NCBI GenBank assembly: GCA_014762755.1
Contig: JABURI010000092.1
Location: forward strand, 1-41,657
DNA length: 41,657 bases
Source of the DNA: Marinobacter sp.
GTDB taxonomy: Bacteria > Pseudomonadota > Gammaproteobacteria > Pseudomonadales > Oleiphilaceae
Direction of reading: 5' to 3'
Made by a program: the position numbers and the translations under genes. Positions 1 through 9,162 of this stretch are shown one piece after another (within the stretch, counting starts at the first letter, position 1; every line of letters starts with the position of its first letter). The notes under the pieces are model-generated. The model was not told where the DNA came from and ran no database searches. It saw only the letters and a list, made by a program, of their open reading frames with translations.

Positions 1-36
1 ACTCAGGACATAAAACGACCAATAAGGGGATTTACT

Positions 37-315
37 ATGCGTAAACTGATGATCGCTGGGTTTGCAATGGCTACTGCTCTGACTGCCGGCTGTGCCAGCA
101 ACCAGGCTGCCATCGACGAGGCCAATGCTACTGCAACTTCTGCCGAGCAGACCGCTGAGAACGCACTGAACACTGCCAACAGCGCTGCCGCTGACGCGCG
201 CACTGCGCAGCAGACTGCAGAAGAAGCTCTGGCCGCTGCCCGCGCAGCCCAGCAAGCTGCAGACGAAGCCAACGAGCGTGCCAAGCGCATGCTGCAGAGC
301 GCCAGCCAGAAGTAA
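37..315 (+). CDS. Lpp/OprI-like alanine-rich outer-membrane lipoprotein
   Basis: Lipoprotein signal with lipobox (ALTAGC), then Ala-rich heptad coiled coil ending in K. Confidence 0.85.
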   Translation: MRKLMIAGFAMATALTAGCASNQAAIDEANATATSAEQTAENALNTANSAAADARTAQQTAEEALAAARAAQQAADEANERAKRMLQSASQK

Positions 316-332
316 TTGGCTCGCTCTAGCTG

Positions 333-360
333 AAAAAGGCCGGGTTTCCCGGCCTTTTTT
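333..360 (+). terminator. Rho-independent terminator of the lipoprotein gene
   Basis: AAAAAGGCCGGG-TTT-CCCGGCCTTTTTT hairpin just after the stop codon. Confidence 0.9.
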
Positions 361-403
361 GTGCCTGCAGCTCCGACCCGACAGGGTCTCTCCAGGCGAA
401 GAC

Positions 404-433
404 GGGGTCAGAAGAAGGCTTTCTTCTGACCCC
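404..433. repeat. Perfect 13-bp inverted repeat (GGGGTCAGAAGAA-ggct-TTCTTCTGACCCC), REP-like
   Basis: Exact inverted arms with 4-nt loop in an intergenic region. Confidence 0.7.
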
Positions 434-496
434 ATTTTTATGCCTGAACCCGAGGCAGCCCAGCCGGCTGACCCCATCTTACCTCCAAGGCTCTGA

Positions 497-1279
497 TCAG
501 CCCTGCTCCCCGGACTGCGGCGCCTTCGTCTGTTTCTCCATGAACGGCCTCAACAGATCCATCGGCATCGGGAACATAATGGTCGAGGCATTGCTGCCGC
601 TCATGTCCGCCATGGTCTGCAGATACCGCAGTTGCATGGCCCCCGAATCGGCGGACATCACCTGAGCTGCTTCCACCAGTTTCTTCGACGCCTGCAGCTC
701 ACCCTCAGCATGAATCACCTTGGCCCGACGCTCACGCTCAGCCTCCGCCTGGCGGGCAATGGCGCGAATCATGGACTCGTTCAGGTCCACATGCTTGATT
801 TCCACATTGGCCACCTTGATGCCCCACTCCTCGGTCTGGGCATCGATGATCTCCTGGATATCGGCGTTGAGCTTGTCCCGCTCGGACAGCATCTCATCCA
901 GATCGTGTTTACCAAGCACCGAACGCAACGTGGTCTGGGCCAGCTGGCTGGTGGCCGAGTTGAAATCCTCGACCCGGATGATGGCCCGCTCCGGATCCAC
1001 CACACGGAAATAGAGTACCGCGTTCACCCGCACGGTCACGTTATCCTTGGAGATCACGTCCTGGCTGGGCACATCCAGGACAATGACCCGCAGGTCCACC
1101 CTGACGATCTGCTGGATGCCGGGAATGACAATAATCAGCCCAGGCCCCTTGACGCCCTGAAAGCGCCCCAGGAAGAACACCACGCCACGTTCATACTCGG
1201 GCAGGATCTTGATCGCCGATCCGAGGATCAGAAGTAACACCACGGTCGGTGCGAGATAGGGAATCAGATCACCAATCAT
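497..1279 (-). CDS. Slipin / SPFH (band 7) family membrane protein
   Basis: N-terminal [15 protein letters not shown] and PHB-domain motifs; adjacent to NfeD. Confidence 0.9.
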   Translation of the reverse strand: MIGDLIPYLAPTVVLLLILGSAIKILPEYERGVVFFLGRFQGVKGPGLIIVIPGIQQIVRVDLRVIVLDVPSQDVISKDNVTVRVNAVLYFRVVDPERAIIRVEDFNSATSQLAQTTLRSVLGKHDLDEMLSERDKLNADIQEIIDAQTEEWGIKVANVEIKHVDLNESMIRAIARQAEAERERRAKVIHAEGELQASKKLVEAAQVMSADSGAMQLRYLQTMADMSGSNASTIMFPMPMDLLRPFMEKQTKAPQSGEQG

Positions 1280-1319
1280 ACGGCCTCCTTGTTTGCCGTG
1301 AACTGTTGAACGCCGGAGA

Positions 1320-2777
1320 TCAGCTTTCGTCCTCGAGGACCTCGACGCTTACTGTCAAACCTTCGATGCCAGTCACCCGCACACGATCACCGGTGCTCAC
1401 CGGCTGCTCGCTACGGGCATTCCAGCGCTCGCCACTGATCCTTACATGACCATTGTAGTGCTCGTGGCCCCGGGTGAAGTCATCCAGGGCTTCGCCCTGT
1501 TCGTGAGTGATCTGCTCCGAGCCGCTGACCGGGTGTTTCCGTCGCAGGCCGATAAAGCGGGTGACCGTCCAGAGAATGAAACCCGCTGCCACAATCGCGG
1601 TACCGCCGATGGTAGGTAATGAAATATCCCGGTGGCTGCCATCCATCAGGATCACCGAACCGGCCACGAAGGCGACAATACCGCCGACCCCCAGCATGCC
1701 GAAACTGGGTACAAAGGCTTCGCCGACAATAAAAGCCAGCCCCAACATGATCAGCGCCAGGCCGGCATAATTCACCGACAATACCTGGAAAGCGAACAGC
1801 GCGAGAATCAGACTGATGGCACCAATCACGCCCGGGACAATGGCACCGGGATTGGCCAGTTCGAAGATGATGCCGTAGAACCCGATGATCATCAGGAAGT
1901 AGGCCACGTTCGGATCGGTGATCACCGACAGCAGGTTGGTACGCCAGTCCGGCTCGACGCGCACCAGTTCCAGATCGGCGGTGCTCAGGGTAAAGTCGCC
2001 AGAAGCCATCCGGACTGTCCGGCCATCGATCTGGCGCAACAGATCCCGCAGATTGGGCGCCACCACGTCAATCACGTTGCGCTCCAGGGCCTCGGACGCA
2101 CCCACGTTGACGGCCTCGCGCACGGCCTGCTCGGCCCAGTCCGCATTGCGGCCATGGCGTTCCGCCAGACCCCGGATATAGCTGACGGCATCCTCCAGGA
2201 CCTTGCGCTCCATGGCGGTTTCACCCCGGCGCTTGTCGTCCTCCTGTTCATCGGGGGTGCCCTCGGACTGGGGCGCCGGTTCGGATCCCTGTGGTTCGGC
2301 GGGAGGCTCGGCGGGTTCGCTCCCGGGGATGCCACCCATCTGAACCGGTGTCGCCGAACCCAGGTTGGTGGCTGGCGCCATGGCGGCGATGTGACTACCG
2401 TACAGGATGTAGGTGCCGGCACTGGCCGCCCTGGCACCTTGGGGGGAGACGTAGGTTGCTACCGGCACCTCGGAGGCGAGGATGGTCTTGATGATCTCCC
2501 GCATGGAGTCCATCAGACCGCCCGGCGTATCCATCTCGATGACGACCAGCCCCATGCCCTCGGACTCCGCGCGGCGGATTCCACGGGTCACGTAGTCCAT
2601 GGTGGCCGGACCAATGGCTCCCTGCACGGTCAGGACCAGGGCGCGGTCCGGAGTGCTCTGGGCCATTAACTGGTGCGAAAGGGAAATTCCGGCGAGCAAA
2701 ACCCCGAGAAGGAAGATCGCACCAAACAGACCTGCTCGCCGGGACTGCCCGGCTCTGATGGCTTGCTTTCCTTGCAT
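1320..2777 (-). CDS. NfeD-family membrane-bound ClpP-class serine protease
   Basis: [18 protein letters not shown]... [11 protein letters not shown], multi-TM region, C-terminal OB fold; slipin partner. Confidence 0.9.
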   Translation of the reverse strand: MQGKQAIRAGQSRRAGLFGAIFLLGVLLAGISLSHQLMAQSTPDRALVLTVQGAIGPATMDYVTRGIRRAESEGMGLVVIEMDTPGGLMDSMREIIKTILASEVPVATYVSPQGARAASAGTYILYGSHIAAMAPATNLGSATPVQMGGIPGSEPAEPPAEPQGSEPAPQSEGTPDEQEDDKRRGETAMERKVLEDAVSYIRGLAERHGRNADWAEQAVREAVNVGASEALERNVIDVVAPNLRDLLRQIDGRTVRMASGDFTLSTADLELVRVEPDWRTNLLSVITDPNVAYFLMIIGFYGIIFELANPGAIVPGVIGAISLILALFAFQVLSVNYAGLALIMLGLAFIVGEAFVPSFGMLGVGGIVAFVAGSVILMDGSHRDISLPTIGGTAIVAAGFILWTVTRFIGLRRKHPVSGSEQITHEQGEALDDFTRGHEHYNGHVRISGERWNARSEQPVSTGDRVRVTGIEGLTVSVEVLEDES

Positions 2778-2799
2778 GGCACGTCCCCCTTTTCAGCGA

Positions 2800-3849
2800 T
2801 CAGAAATAGAGTTTCTGCTCCGGCTCACTCCCTGTTTCAGGGGATGTCTCCCCGGCACTCTCATCCGTAGCAACCTGCGTGAGCTGTTCACCAATCATGG
2901 TGGGAATCCCATCGGCCTGGTCCACCGCCAGCTCGATGGCCCGGCGATTTACCTCCACCGCCGGATTCTGCTCACGGAACGCCTCGACCTCGGTAAACAC
3001 CCGCTGCCAGAGTTCGTCCCGGTCTTCCCGGGGATAATCCTCCCCCGGACGGTGAACCTCAAGCCACACCTCACCTCCGGATATACCGATCTTGACCGGA
3101 TCGCGGATCACCTGAACCGGTGTTCCCTTGTCCACCTGGTAGATAAACCGTGAGATATCCTCGTTGTACATCCGGAAACAACCATGGCTGACCGGCATTC
3201 CGACCCCGAAACGCTTATTGGTGCCATGGATCAGGTAGCCTTTCTCACTCAGTAACAGGGCGTGGGTGCCCAACGGATTGCCGGGACCGGGCGGGATCAT
3301 CTTGGGCAGGTATTCACCGTTGGCCTCGTATTCGGCACGGATACTGGCCGGCGGGTACCAGGCCGGTGACTCCAGCGGCATGGTCACCTCCGCATTGGTC
3401 AGGGGCGAAGGATTCTCCTCGGTACCAACCCCGACCGGATAGACCTGCACACCGCCATCTTTGGTGAAGTAATACAGGCGGTACTCCGCCAGATTGATCA
3501 CGATACCCTTGCGACGGGCCTCGTCGGGAATCACATACTGCCGGGGCAGGGTGATGGTGGTGCCTTCTCCGGGCAACCAGGGATCGACCCCGGGATTAGC
3601 CTTCACCAGCTCCAGGTAACCCAGTGCCAGACGGTTACCGAGGTTGGCAAAGGTATCTTCATAGCGGGTGGTAAAAGCCTGCAGCTCACCGGCGAGATCG
3701 CCTTTGAGCTCGAAGGTGGGAACCCGCGGGCTCCGGTCAGGCTCTGCTTCCGACTCTTTGTCCGGGGCGGCATCTGTCTCCGCCATTACCGGGGCAATCC
3801 CCAGGGCGACCAGCAGCGCCAGCATGTTCCAGTACTTTCCAAACCGCAT
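2800..3849 (-). CDS. L,D-transpeptidase (YkuD/ErfK family)
   Basis: IHGTNKRFGVGMPVSHGCFRMYNEDI catalytic motif; signal peptide (alternative start at 3876). Confidence 0.9.
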   Translation of the reverse strand: MRFGKYWNMLALLVALGIAPVMAETDAAPDKESEAEPDRSPRVPTFELKGDLAGELQAFTTRYEDTFANLGNRLALGYLELVKANPGVDPWLPGEGTTITLPRQYVIPDEARRKGIVINLAEYRLYYFTKDGGVQVYPVGVGTEENPSPLTNAEVTMPLESPAWYPPASIRAEYEANGEYLPKMIPPGPGNPLGTHALLLSEKGYLIHGTNKRFGVGMPVSHGCFRMYNEDISRFIYQVDKGTPVQVIRDPVKIGISGGEVWLEVHRPGEDYPREDRDELWQRVFTEVEAFREQNPAVEVNRRAIELAVDQADGIPTMIGEQLTQVATDESAGETSPETGSEPEQKLYF

Positions 3850-3899
3850 AAGTCTGTTCCGAAATTCAGTGTGCACGCAAACGGTGACAGCAAACCCAA

Positions 3900-4469
3900 T
3901 CAGGAGTTCATGGCTGTGGTCCAGACGGTTACTATCGCCAGGAGTACAAACAGGATGCTGGCGCTGATTCTCGCCGTCGCCAGCGGCATCCGCTCCATCA
4001 GCCAGCGACCGGCCATGATAACCGGAATATTGGCCAGCAGCATCCCGACCGTTGTTCCCATGATAACCCAGAATGTGTCCGTAAACTTCGCTGCCAGCAC
4101 AACCGTGGCGACTTGAGTCTTGTCACCGATCTCGGCCAGGAAAAACATGATCGTGGTGGCCATGAACGCGCCCATTCCCAGAAACCTGGAACCTTCACTG
4201 TCATCCTTGTCGGGAATCAGCAGCCACAAGGCAATGGCGACAAAGCTTCCCGCCAGGATCCAGGGCAACCAGGCTTCCGGAATAAAGCTGGCAATCCACG
4301 CACCCAACCAGGCTGAGAGGGCATGATTCAGGATGGTGGCGACCAGGATACCGAGGATGATCGGGGTGCGTTTGGCGTAGCGGGCTACAAGGAAAAGGGA
4401 AAGCAGCTGGGTCTTGTCACCGATTTCGGCAATGGCAACAGCGGCGGTAGAGGCGAGAAAGGCGTCCAT
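3900..4469 (-). CDS. TMEM165/GDT1 (UPF0016) family Mn2+/Ca2+ transporter
   Basis: Two E-x-G-D-K-T/S motifs (AEIGDKTQLLSL, AEIGDKTQVATV); start trimmed to MDAFLAST. Confidence 0.93.
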   Translation of the reverse strand: MDAFLASTAAVAIAEIGDKTQLLSLFLVARYAKRTPIILGILVATILNHALSAWLGAWIASFIPEAWLPWILAGSFVAIALWLLIPDKDDSEGSRFLGMGAFMATTIMFFLAEIGDKTQVATVVLAAKFTDTFWVIMGTTVGMLLANIPVIMAGRWLMERMPLATARISASILFVLLAIVTVWTTAMNS

Positions 4470-4484
4470 CAAACAACTCCAGGG

Positions 4485-4662
4485 CGGATATCCAAGACAT
4501 GAGGCAGCCCACCTTCCGCCCATTGGAGGTGATCTGCCCCAGGTCTTGCCAATCCGTGCGTTGTGAACGCGGGACACGGTGGCCATGGAGATTGAGCCCC
4601 AAGTATGTTGACCACCGTCCGGCCGGATCATCCGGCGCGGAGGCTACTCCCCTGAAGGAGGT
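4485..4662 (-). ncRNA. yybP-ykoY-type (manganese) riboswitch
   Basis: Minus-strand leader of the UPF0016 gene contains AGGGGAGUAGCC ... GGUGGUCAACAUACUUGG, the conserved loop signatures, then GGCAAGACCU. Confidence 0.87.
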
Positions 4663-4694
4663 GGCATGCTAGCCAATTTCACTCCGGATCGCAA

Positions 4695-6023
4695 CTACGC
4701 CCCCATTCGCCAGACCGGGACAGCGGCGACCGCAACAAACACCGCAACCAGCCACCAGGCACTGTGGAAGGCGCTGATGGTGGGCAGGCCATCGCTGTGC
4801 TCCCCGAATTCCACGGTCAGGGCCACAATATTGACTCCGAAGGCGCCACCCAGCTGGCGGGTGAAATTGATGGTGCTGGAAGCGGCACCGAGCTGTTCCG
4901 GCTTGAGTGGGTTGAGTGCGCCGGTGGACAGCGCCGGCAACATGAAGCCGATCCCGATACGCCCCAGGATGGTCCACAGGGCCAGCCAACCGAAGGCCAG
5001 TGTCACATCGGACACGGCAAACAACATCGCCGAGGCGGCAAACATGACAATGCCGAACACCACCAGCTTGCGGGCACTCTGGCGATCGGCCAGTCGACCG
5101 GCAAGCGGAAAGGTTATTCCCAGCACGATACCAGCCGGCAGCATCAGCAATCCCGCCCCGGTGGCGCTGAAACCCAGCGAGGTCTGGACAAACAGGGGCA
5201 CCAGGTAGGTTGATCCGAACAACGCCAACCCCAGGGCCATCGCACCGAGGTTGGCGTAGACAAAAGAGGGATTACGCAGAAGCGCGATGTTCACCAGCGG
5301 ATGCCGGGTCGACCGCTCACGCACCACGAACAGAACCACCAAAACCACCACCACCAACGCCTGGAGTCCGATGCGCAACTCTGCACCGGTCAGCTGCTGC
5401 AGGCGGTTCAGGGTATCGAGGGCCAGTCCGATCGTTGCTCCGAGCAGCAGCAGACCGGGCAAGTCGAAACGGTAGGGCTCTGGACGGCTGGGTGGCAACG
5501 GCAGAAAACGCCAGGCCATGAACACACCCAGCATGGTAACCGGGGCCGGCGCGAACATGACGTAGCGCCAGTCCAGCTGATCGACCAGGAAACCGCCCAG
5601 AACCGGGCCCAGCGCCGGGGCCAGAATCACGCCCATGCCGTAGATACCCATAGCCTGACCCCGTCGTTCCCTGGGGAAGATCCGGAATACCAGGTACATG
5701 CCCATGGGTTGCATCAGGCCTGCCATGGCACCCTGGCCGATCCGGGCAGCAATCAGCTGACCCGGTGTCGCGGCAAAACCGCCTGCGACGGAAATCAGGG
5801 TGAAGAGGACCATGGCGCCGGCCAGGGTCTTGCGGACCCCGAAATGGTCCAGCAGCCAGGAGGAAGCCAGCATGGTGGTGGTCATGGCGGCAATAAAGCC
5901 GGTCGCCAGCCAGTGCACCTGGCCCTGACGGATACCGAACTCCAGCATGATGTCATGCAGGGCGACATTCACCACCGTGGCACTGAGCACCGTTGCCATG
6001 GTGCCCAGCATCACCGTACACAC
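4695..6023 (-). CDS. MFS transporter, DHA2/EmrB-QacA type; true start probably 6086 (CTG)
   Basis: ATVVNVALHDIMLEFG, multi-TM; directly downstream of marR. Confidence 0.88.
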   Translation of the reverse strand: MCTVMLGTMATVLSATVVNVALHDIMLEFGIRQGQVHWLATGFIAAMTTTMLASSWLLDHFGVRKTLAGAMVLFTLISVAGGFAATPGQLIAARIGQGAMAGLMQPMGMYLVFRIFPRERRGQAMGIYGMGVILAPALGPVLGGFLVDQLDWRYVMFAPAPVTMLGVFMAWRFLPLPPSRPEPYRFDLPGLLLLGATIGLALDTLNRLQQLTGAELRIGLQALVVVVLVVLFVVRERSTRHPLVNIALLRNPSFVYANLGAMALGLALFGSTYLVPLFVQTSLGFSATGAGLLMLPAGIVLGITFPLAGRLADRQSARKLVVFGIVMFAASAMLFAVSDVTLAFGWLALWTILGRIGIGFMLPALSTGALNPLKPEQLGAASSTINFTRQLGGAFGVNIVALTVEFGEHSDGLPTISAFHSAWWLVAVFVAVAAVPVWRMGA

Positions 6024-6096
6024 CGCCAGCCAGCGCCAGCGGTCGCCGTAGCGGGCCCGAAGTCCGTCGACCGTGTTATCCGTCAGGAGAAAGCTC

Positions 6097-6522
6097 CTAT
6101 TTCTGCTTTTCGGCGTTTTCCATGATCTTCTGGAATATCTTCAGCGAACCCTCGATCTCTTCATCGCTGATGCCTTCCAGCATTTCCTCCCGCAACTTGG
6201 CCGCTCGCTCGGACAAGTCATCCATGAAGGCCCGACCGGCATCGGTCAGGTGCAGGCGGCGGGCCCGACGGTCATTGGGGCAGGGACGGCGCTCGATCAG
6301 TCCCTGCTGTTCCAGGCTGTCCAGCAGACGCACCAGCGTGGGGTTCTCGATCGCCATCAGGCTGGCCAGTTCACGCTGGGTAAGCCCTTCACCACCCTGC
6401 TGCAGGTAGACCATGGTGCTCCAGCGGGCCTGGGTCACGCCCAGATCCTTCAATCGCTCATCAAGCATCTTGCGCCAACGGCGGGTAACCCGGGCAACGG
6501 CAAAGGGAAACTGTTCTCTCAT
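6097..6522 (-). CDS. MarR family transcriptional regulator
   Basis: wHTH LTQRELASLMAIENPTLVRLLDSLEQQGLIERRPCPNDRRARRLHLT. Confidence 0.95.
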   Translation of the reverse strand: MREQFPFAVARVTRRWRKMLDERLKDLGVTQARWSTMVYLQQGGEGLTQRELASLMAIENPTLVRLLDSLEQQGLIERRPCPNDRRARRLHLTDAGRAFMDDLSERAAKLREEMLEGISDEEIEGSLKIFQKIMENAEKQK

Positions 6523-6602
6523 GGGTTAACGCTCCTGTCCGGTGGCCACCCGGTCGCTCTGACGGGCCGGGCTGTCGGCCAAAAAACTCACATTATGGGA
6601 TA

Positions 6603-6622
6603 GTTACCAATAGTATGCTAAC
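6603..6622. promoter_or_regulatory. Candidate MarR operator GTTACCA-N6-TGCTAAC
   Basis: Imperfect 7-bp inverted repeat (6/7) overlapping a plausible -35 (TTAGCA-18-CATAAT) upstream of marR. Confidence 0.5.
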
Positions 6623-6684
6623 CATTGAAAGAAAAACAGATATCAGATCAAAAATATAATCGGGAAAACCGAGAGGAGGCTGCG

Positions 6685-7974
6685 TCAGCCGGTCTGACGC
6701 AGCTCTTCGCCCTCTTTCATCTGTTCGACCTCGGGCGATTCATGAAATTCCTCGTTCCGGGGATCCAGTTCGGTCAATACCGGAGAGGTCTCGGGCATGG
6801 CCGGCACAAAGTGCTCCTGCTCTTCCACCGGCACATCCTCAGTGTGTGTGATGCGATAACTGGTAATCAGGGCCAGCAGAATGAGGAACCCGGCGTTACC
6901 CAGAAACAGCCCCCTCGGGCCCAGCAGCCCGATCAGCTCGGCCATGACAATGGGGCCGATCACGCTACCGACACCATAGCTGAGCAACAGGGTGGCACTG
7001 GCCGAGACAATCCGGCTGCTTTCCATCCGGTCATTGGTAATTGCCACGGCAATGGGGTAAACGCTGGCCGACAGGCCGATGACCAGCCCCACCAGCAGGG
7101 TCAGCACAGCCAGGTTGAGCGGCTCGAGCACACCAACGACACCAGCTGCCACGGCCGCAACCAGAGCCACCCAGAACATGACCCGACGACGGTCAAACCG
7201 ATCACAGACCCGCCCCAGAGGCCAGGCCAGCAACATTGCCGCGACGATGGCACTGGCCATGAAGGTCGAGGTCTTCGCCACATCCAGGCCCACCAGGGTG
7301 GCGTAGACCGGCCCCAGGGCGTAGAAGCCGCCAATCATGACGCCACAGATCAGTGCACCGGCAACACCGGAAAAGGATTGCCGGGCCAGGGTGAAGATGG
7401 ACATTCGGCTCGCCTGCTCAATGACCGGCGCTTCCATCCGGGTCAGTGACAGGGGCACCAGGGCCAGCGTCAACAGGATCGCCGCCAGCGAGAAGGGCAT
7501 GAAATTCGCCGGATCGCCCATGTTGACCACGAGCTGGCCGCCCGCCGCCGACAGGTAAAAGACAATCTGGTAGACCGCAAACAGTGCACCGCGGTTGGCG
7601 TTGGAGGCCCGGCTGGAGAACCAGCTCTCGATCACCACCAGGACACCGGCAATACTGAAACCGGAAAGCACACGCAGGAAGGCCCAGAACACCATGGATA
7701 TCGCCATGGGGTACATCAGTGAAGCCACCGCCGCCATCGCCGCGAACACGGCAAAGGCCCGGATATGCCCTACCCGGGTAATCACCCGGTGCACGTACAG
7801 GGTGCCGAGCACAAAACCAATGGAGTAGCACACCAGCACCCAACCAATCACATCCGGGGCGACCTGCTCGATACTCAACCGGATGCCCAGCAGAGTCATC
7901 AGGAAAGCATTACCACTCACCAGCAGGACAATGCTGAGGATCAGGGCGGACAGGGAAGTGACCATTCGGGTCAT
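6685..7974 (-). CDS. MFS transporter (YcaD-like)
   Basis: 12-TM MFS pattern, WSGFSIAGVLVVIESWF-like motifs. Confidence 0.85.
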   Translation of the reverse strand: MTRMVTSLSALILSIVLLVSGNAFLMTLLGIRLSIEQVAPDVIGWVLVCYSIGFVLGTLYVHRVITRVGHIRAFAVFAAMAAVASLMYPMAISMVFWAFLRVLSGFSIAGVLVVIESWFSSRASNANRGALFAVYQIVFYLSAAGGQLVVNMGDPANFMPFSLAAILLTLALVPLSLTRMEAPVIEQASRMSIFTLARQSFSGVAGALICGVMIGGFYALGPVYATLVGLDVAKTSTFMASAIVAAMLLAWPLGRVCDRFDRRRVMFWVALVAAVAAGVVGVLEPLNLAVLTLLVGLVIGLSASVYPIAVAITNDRMESSRIVSASATLLLSYGVGSVIGPIVMAELIGLLGPRGLFLGNAGFLILLALITSYRITHTEDVPVEEQEHFVPAMPETSPVLTELDPRNEEFHESPEVEQMKEGEELRQTG

Positions 7975-8141
7975 GACAGCGGCTCCGGGCGGCAGACAAC
8001 AGACTGTAAGTGTTTGGGCAACAACATAGCACCAGCCTCCGGACTATGCCGGAGCGGCATTAGACCAGTGGCACCGGATGCAGGCTACTAGGGACTTCCC
8101 GAGACCCCGGAAGTGTGCTCGAATAGTCGCAGGATGGCCGC

Positions 8142-8156
8142 TAAACCTTGGGTTTA
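8142..8156. promoter_or_regulatory. Palindrome TAAACC-TTG-GGTTTA upstream of the WYL gene
   Basis: Perfect 6-bp arms, about 94 bp upstream of the ATG. Confidence 0.4.
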
Positions 8157-8249
8157 CAGTGTTTTACATTAATGGCCCGTAACAGACCGGCTGACTCAGA
8201 GCAGGTAACATAAATTCGAGATATTCAATGGACCCGTGAGCGCCTGGAT

Positions 8250-9152
8250 ATGAAAAAGACGGACTGGCCCATTCGCTGGGATTTGCTGTTACGCTATCGA
8301 CTGATCGAGACGATTGCCTTGTGGGAAGGTCGGCTGACCACCAACCACATCTGCCACAGCTTTGGCATTGGCCGCCAGCAGGCATCCAAGGACATCAATA
8401 CTTACCTTCGGGAGCTGGCGCCGGGCAACCTGTTGTATGACCGCCATCTCAAGGGTTATGTACCGGCACCGAAATTCCGACCGGTGGTCACCCGGGGCGA
8501 AGTCGGCGAATACCTTGACCTGCTCGCCCGCCAGCAGAGCCTGAGCCATACCTTCGAGTCCCTGGATCTGGGTCTGCCCGACAGTCACGTGGTGGCGGGG
8601 CCGGGCCGGGTGATTCCTCCGGAAACCATGCGCGCCGTGGTGACCGCGACTCGCAATGGCCGACAGCTGAGGGCCAGCTACACCTCACTGAGCCGCCCCG
8701 AGCCGGTGGAAACCATACTCGAACCCCACACTCTGGTATGCACCGGTGACAGCTGGCACCTGAGAGCATGGTGTGACTCCAATCGGGAGTTTCGGGACTT
8801 TGCCCTGAGCCGGCTACGGACGGTACCCGAAGCCCTGCGCCAGCGGGCCCGCCACACCAGTCAGCACGACGAGGACTGGATCCGGGAGGTCACCCTGGTG
8901 ATCACACCGGATCACCGCCTTACCAACGCCCAGCAGGACATCATCGCCCGTGACTACGGCATGCAGGGCGGCCGCCTGACTATCCGGACCCGGGCTGCGC
9001 TGACGCCGTATGTGCTGTCACGCATGGGCATCACCTTTGACAACGAACATCCGGATCCCCTGGTCCAGCAACTGGAACTGGCCAACCCGGACGAGCTTGG
9101 GTTCGGCAGCCGCAGGGAACAGGCACTCAAAGCGGTGGCCGGACTCTGCTAG
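8250..9152 (+). CDS. WYL-domain transcriptional regulator, BrxR/CapW-like wHTH-WYL-WCX architecture
   Basis: RWDLLLRYRLIETIALWEGRLTTNHICHSFGIGRQQASKDINTYL; WYL region ASYTSLSRPEPVETILEPHTLVCTGDSWHLRAWCD; FRDFALSRL. Confidence 0.88.
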   Translation: MKKTDWPIRWDLLLRYRLIETIALWEGRLTTNHICHSFGIGRQQASKDINTYLRELAPGNLLYDRHLKGYVPAPKFRPVVTRGEVGEYLDLLARQQSLSHTFESLDLGLPDSHVVAGPGRVIPPETMRAVVTATRNGRQLRASYTSLSRPEPVETILEPHTLVCTGDSWHLRAWCDSNREFRDFALSRLRTVPEALRQRARHTSQHDEDWIREVTLVITPDHRLTNAQQDIIARDYGMQGGRLTIRTRAALTPYVLSRMGITFDNEHPDPLVQQLELANPDELGFGSRREQALKAVAGLC

Positions 9153-9162
9153 ACTGCCGGGC

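Noticed and set aside
1632-2669. 345-aa plus-strand ORF
   Set aside because: Antisense to the NfeD-like gene; compositional shadow ORF.
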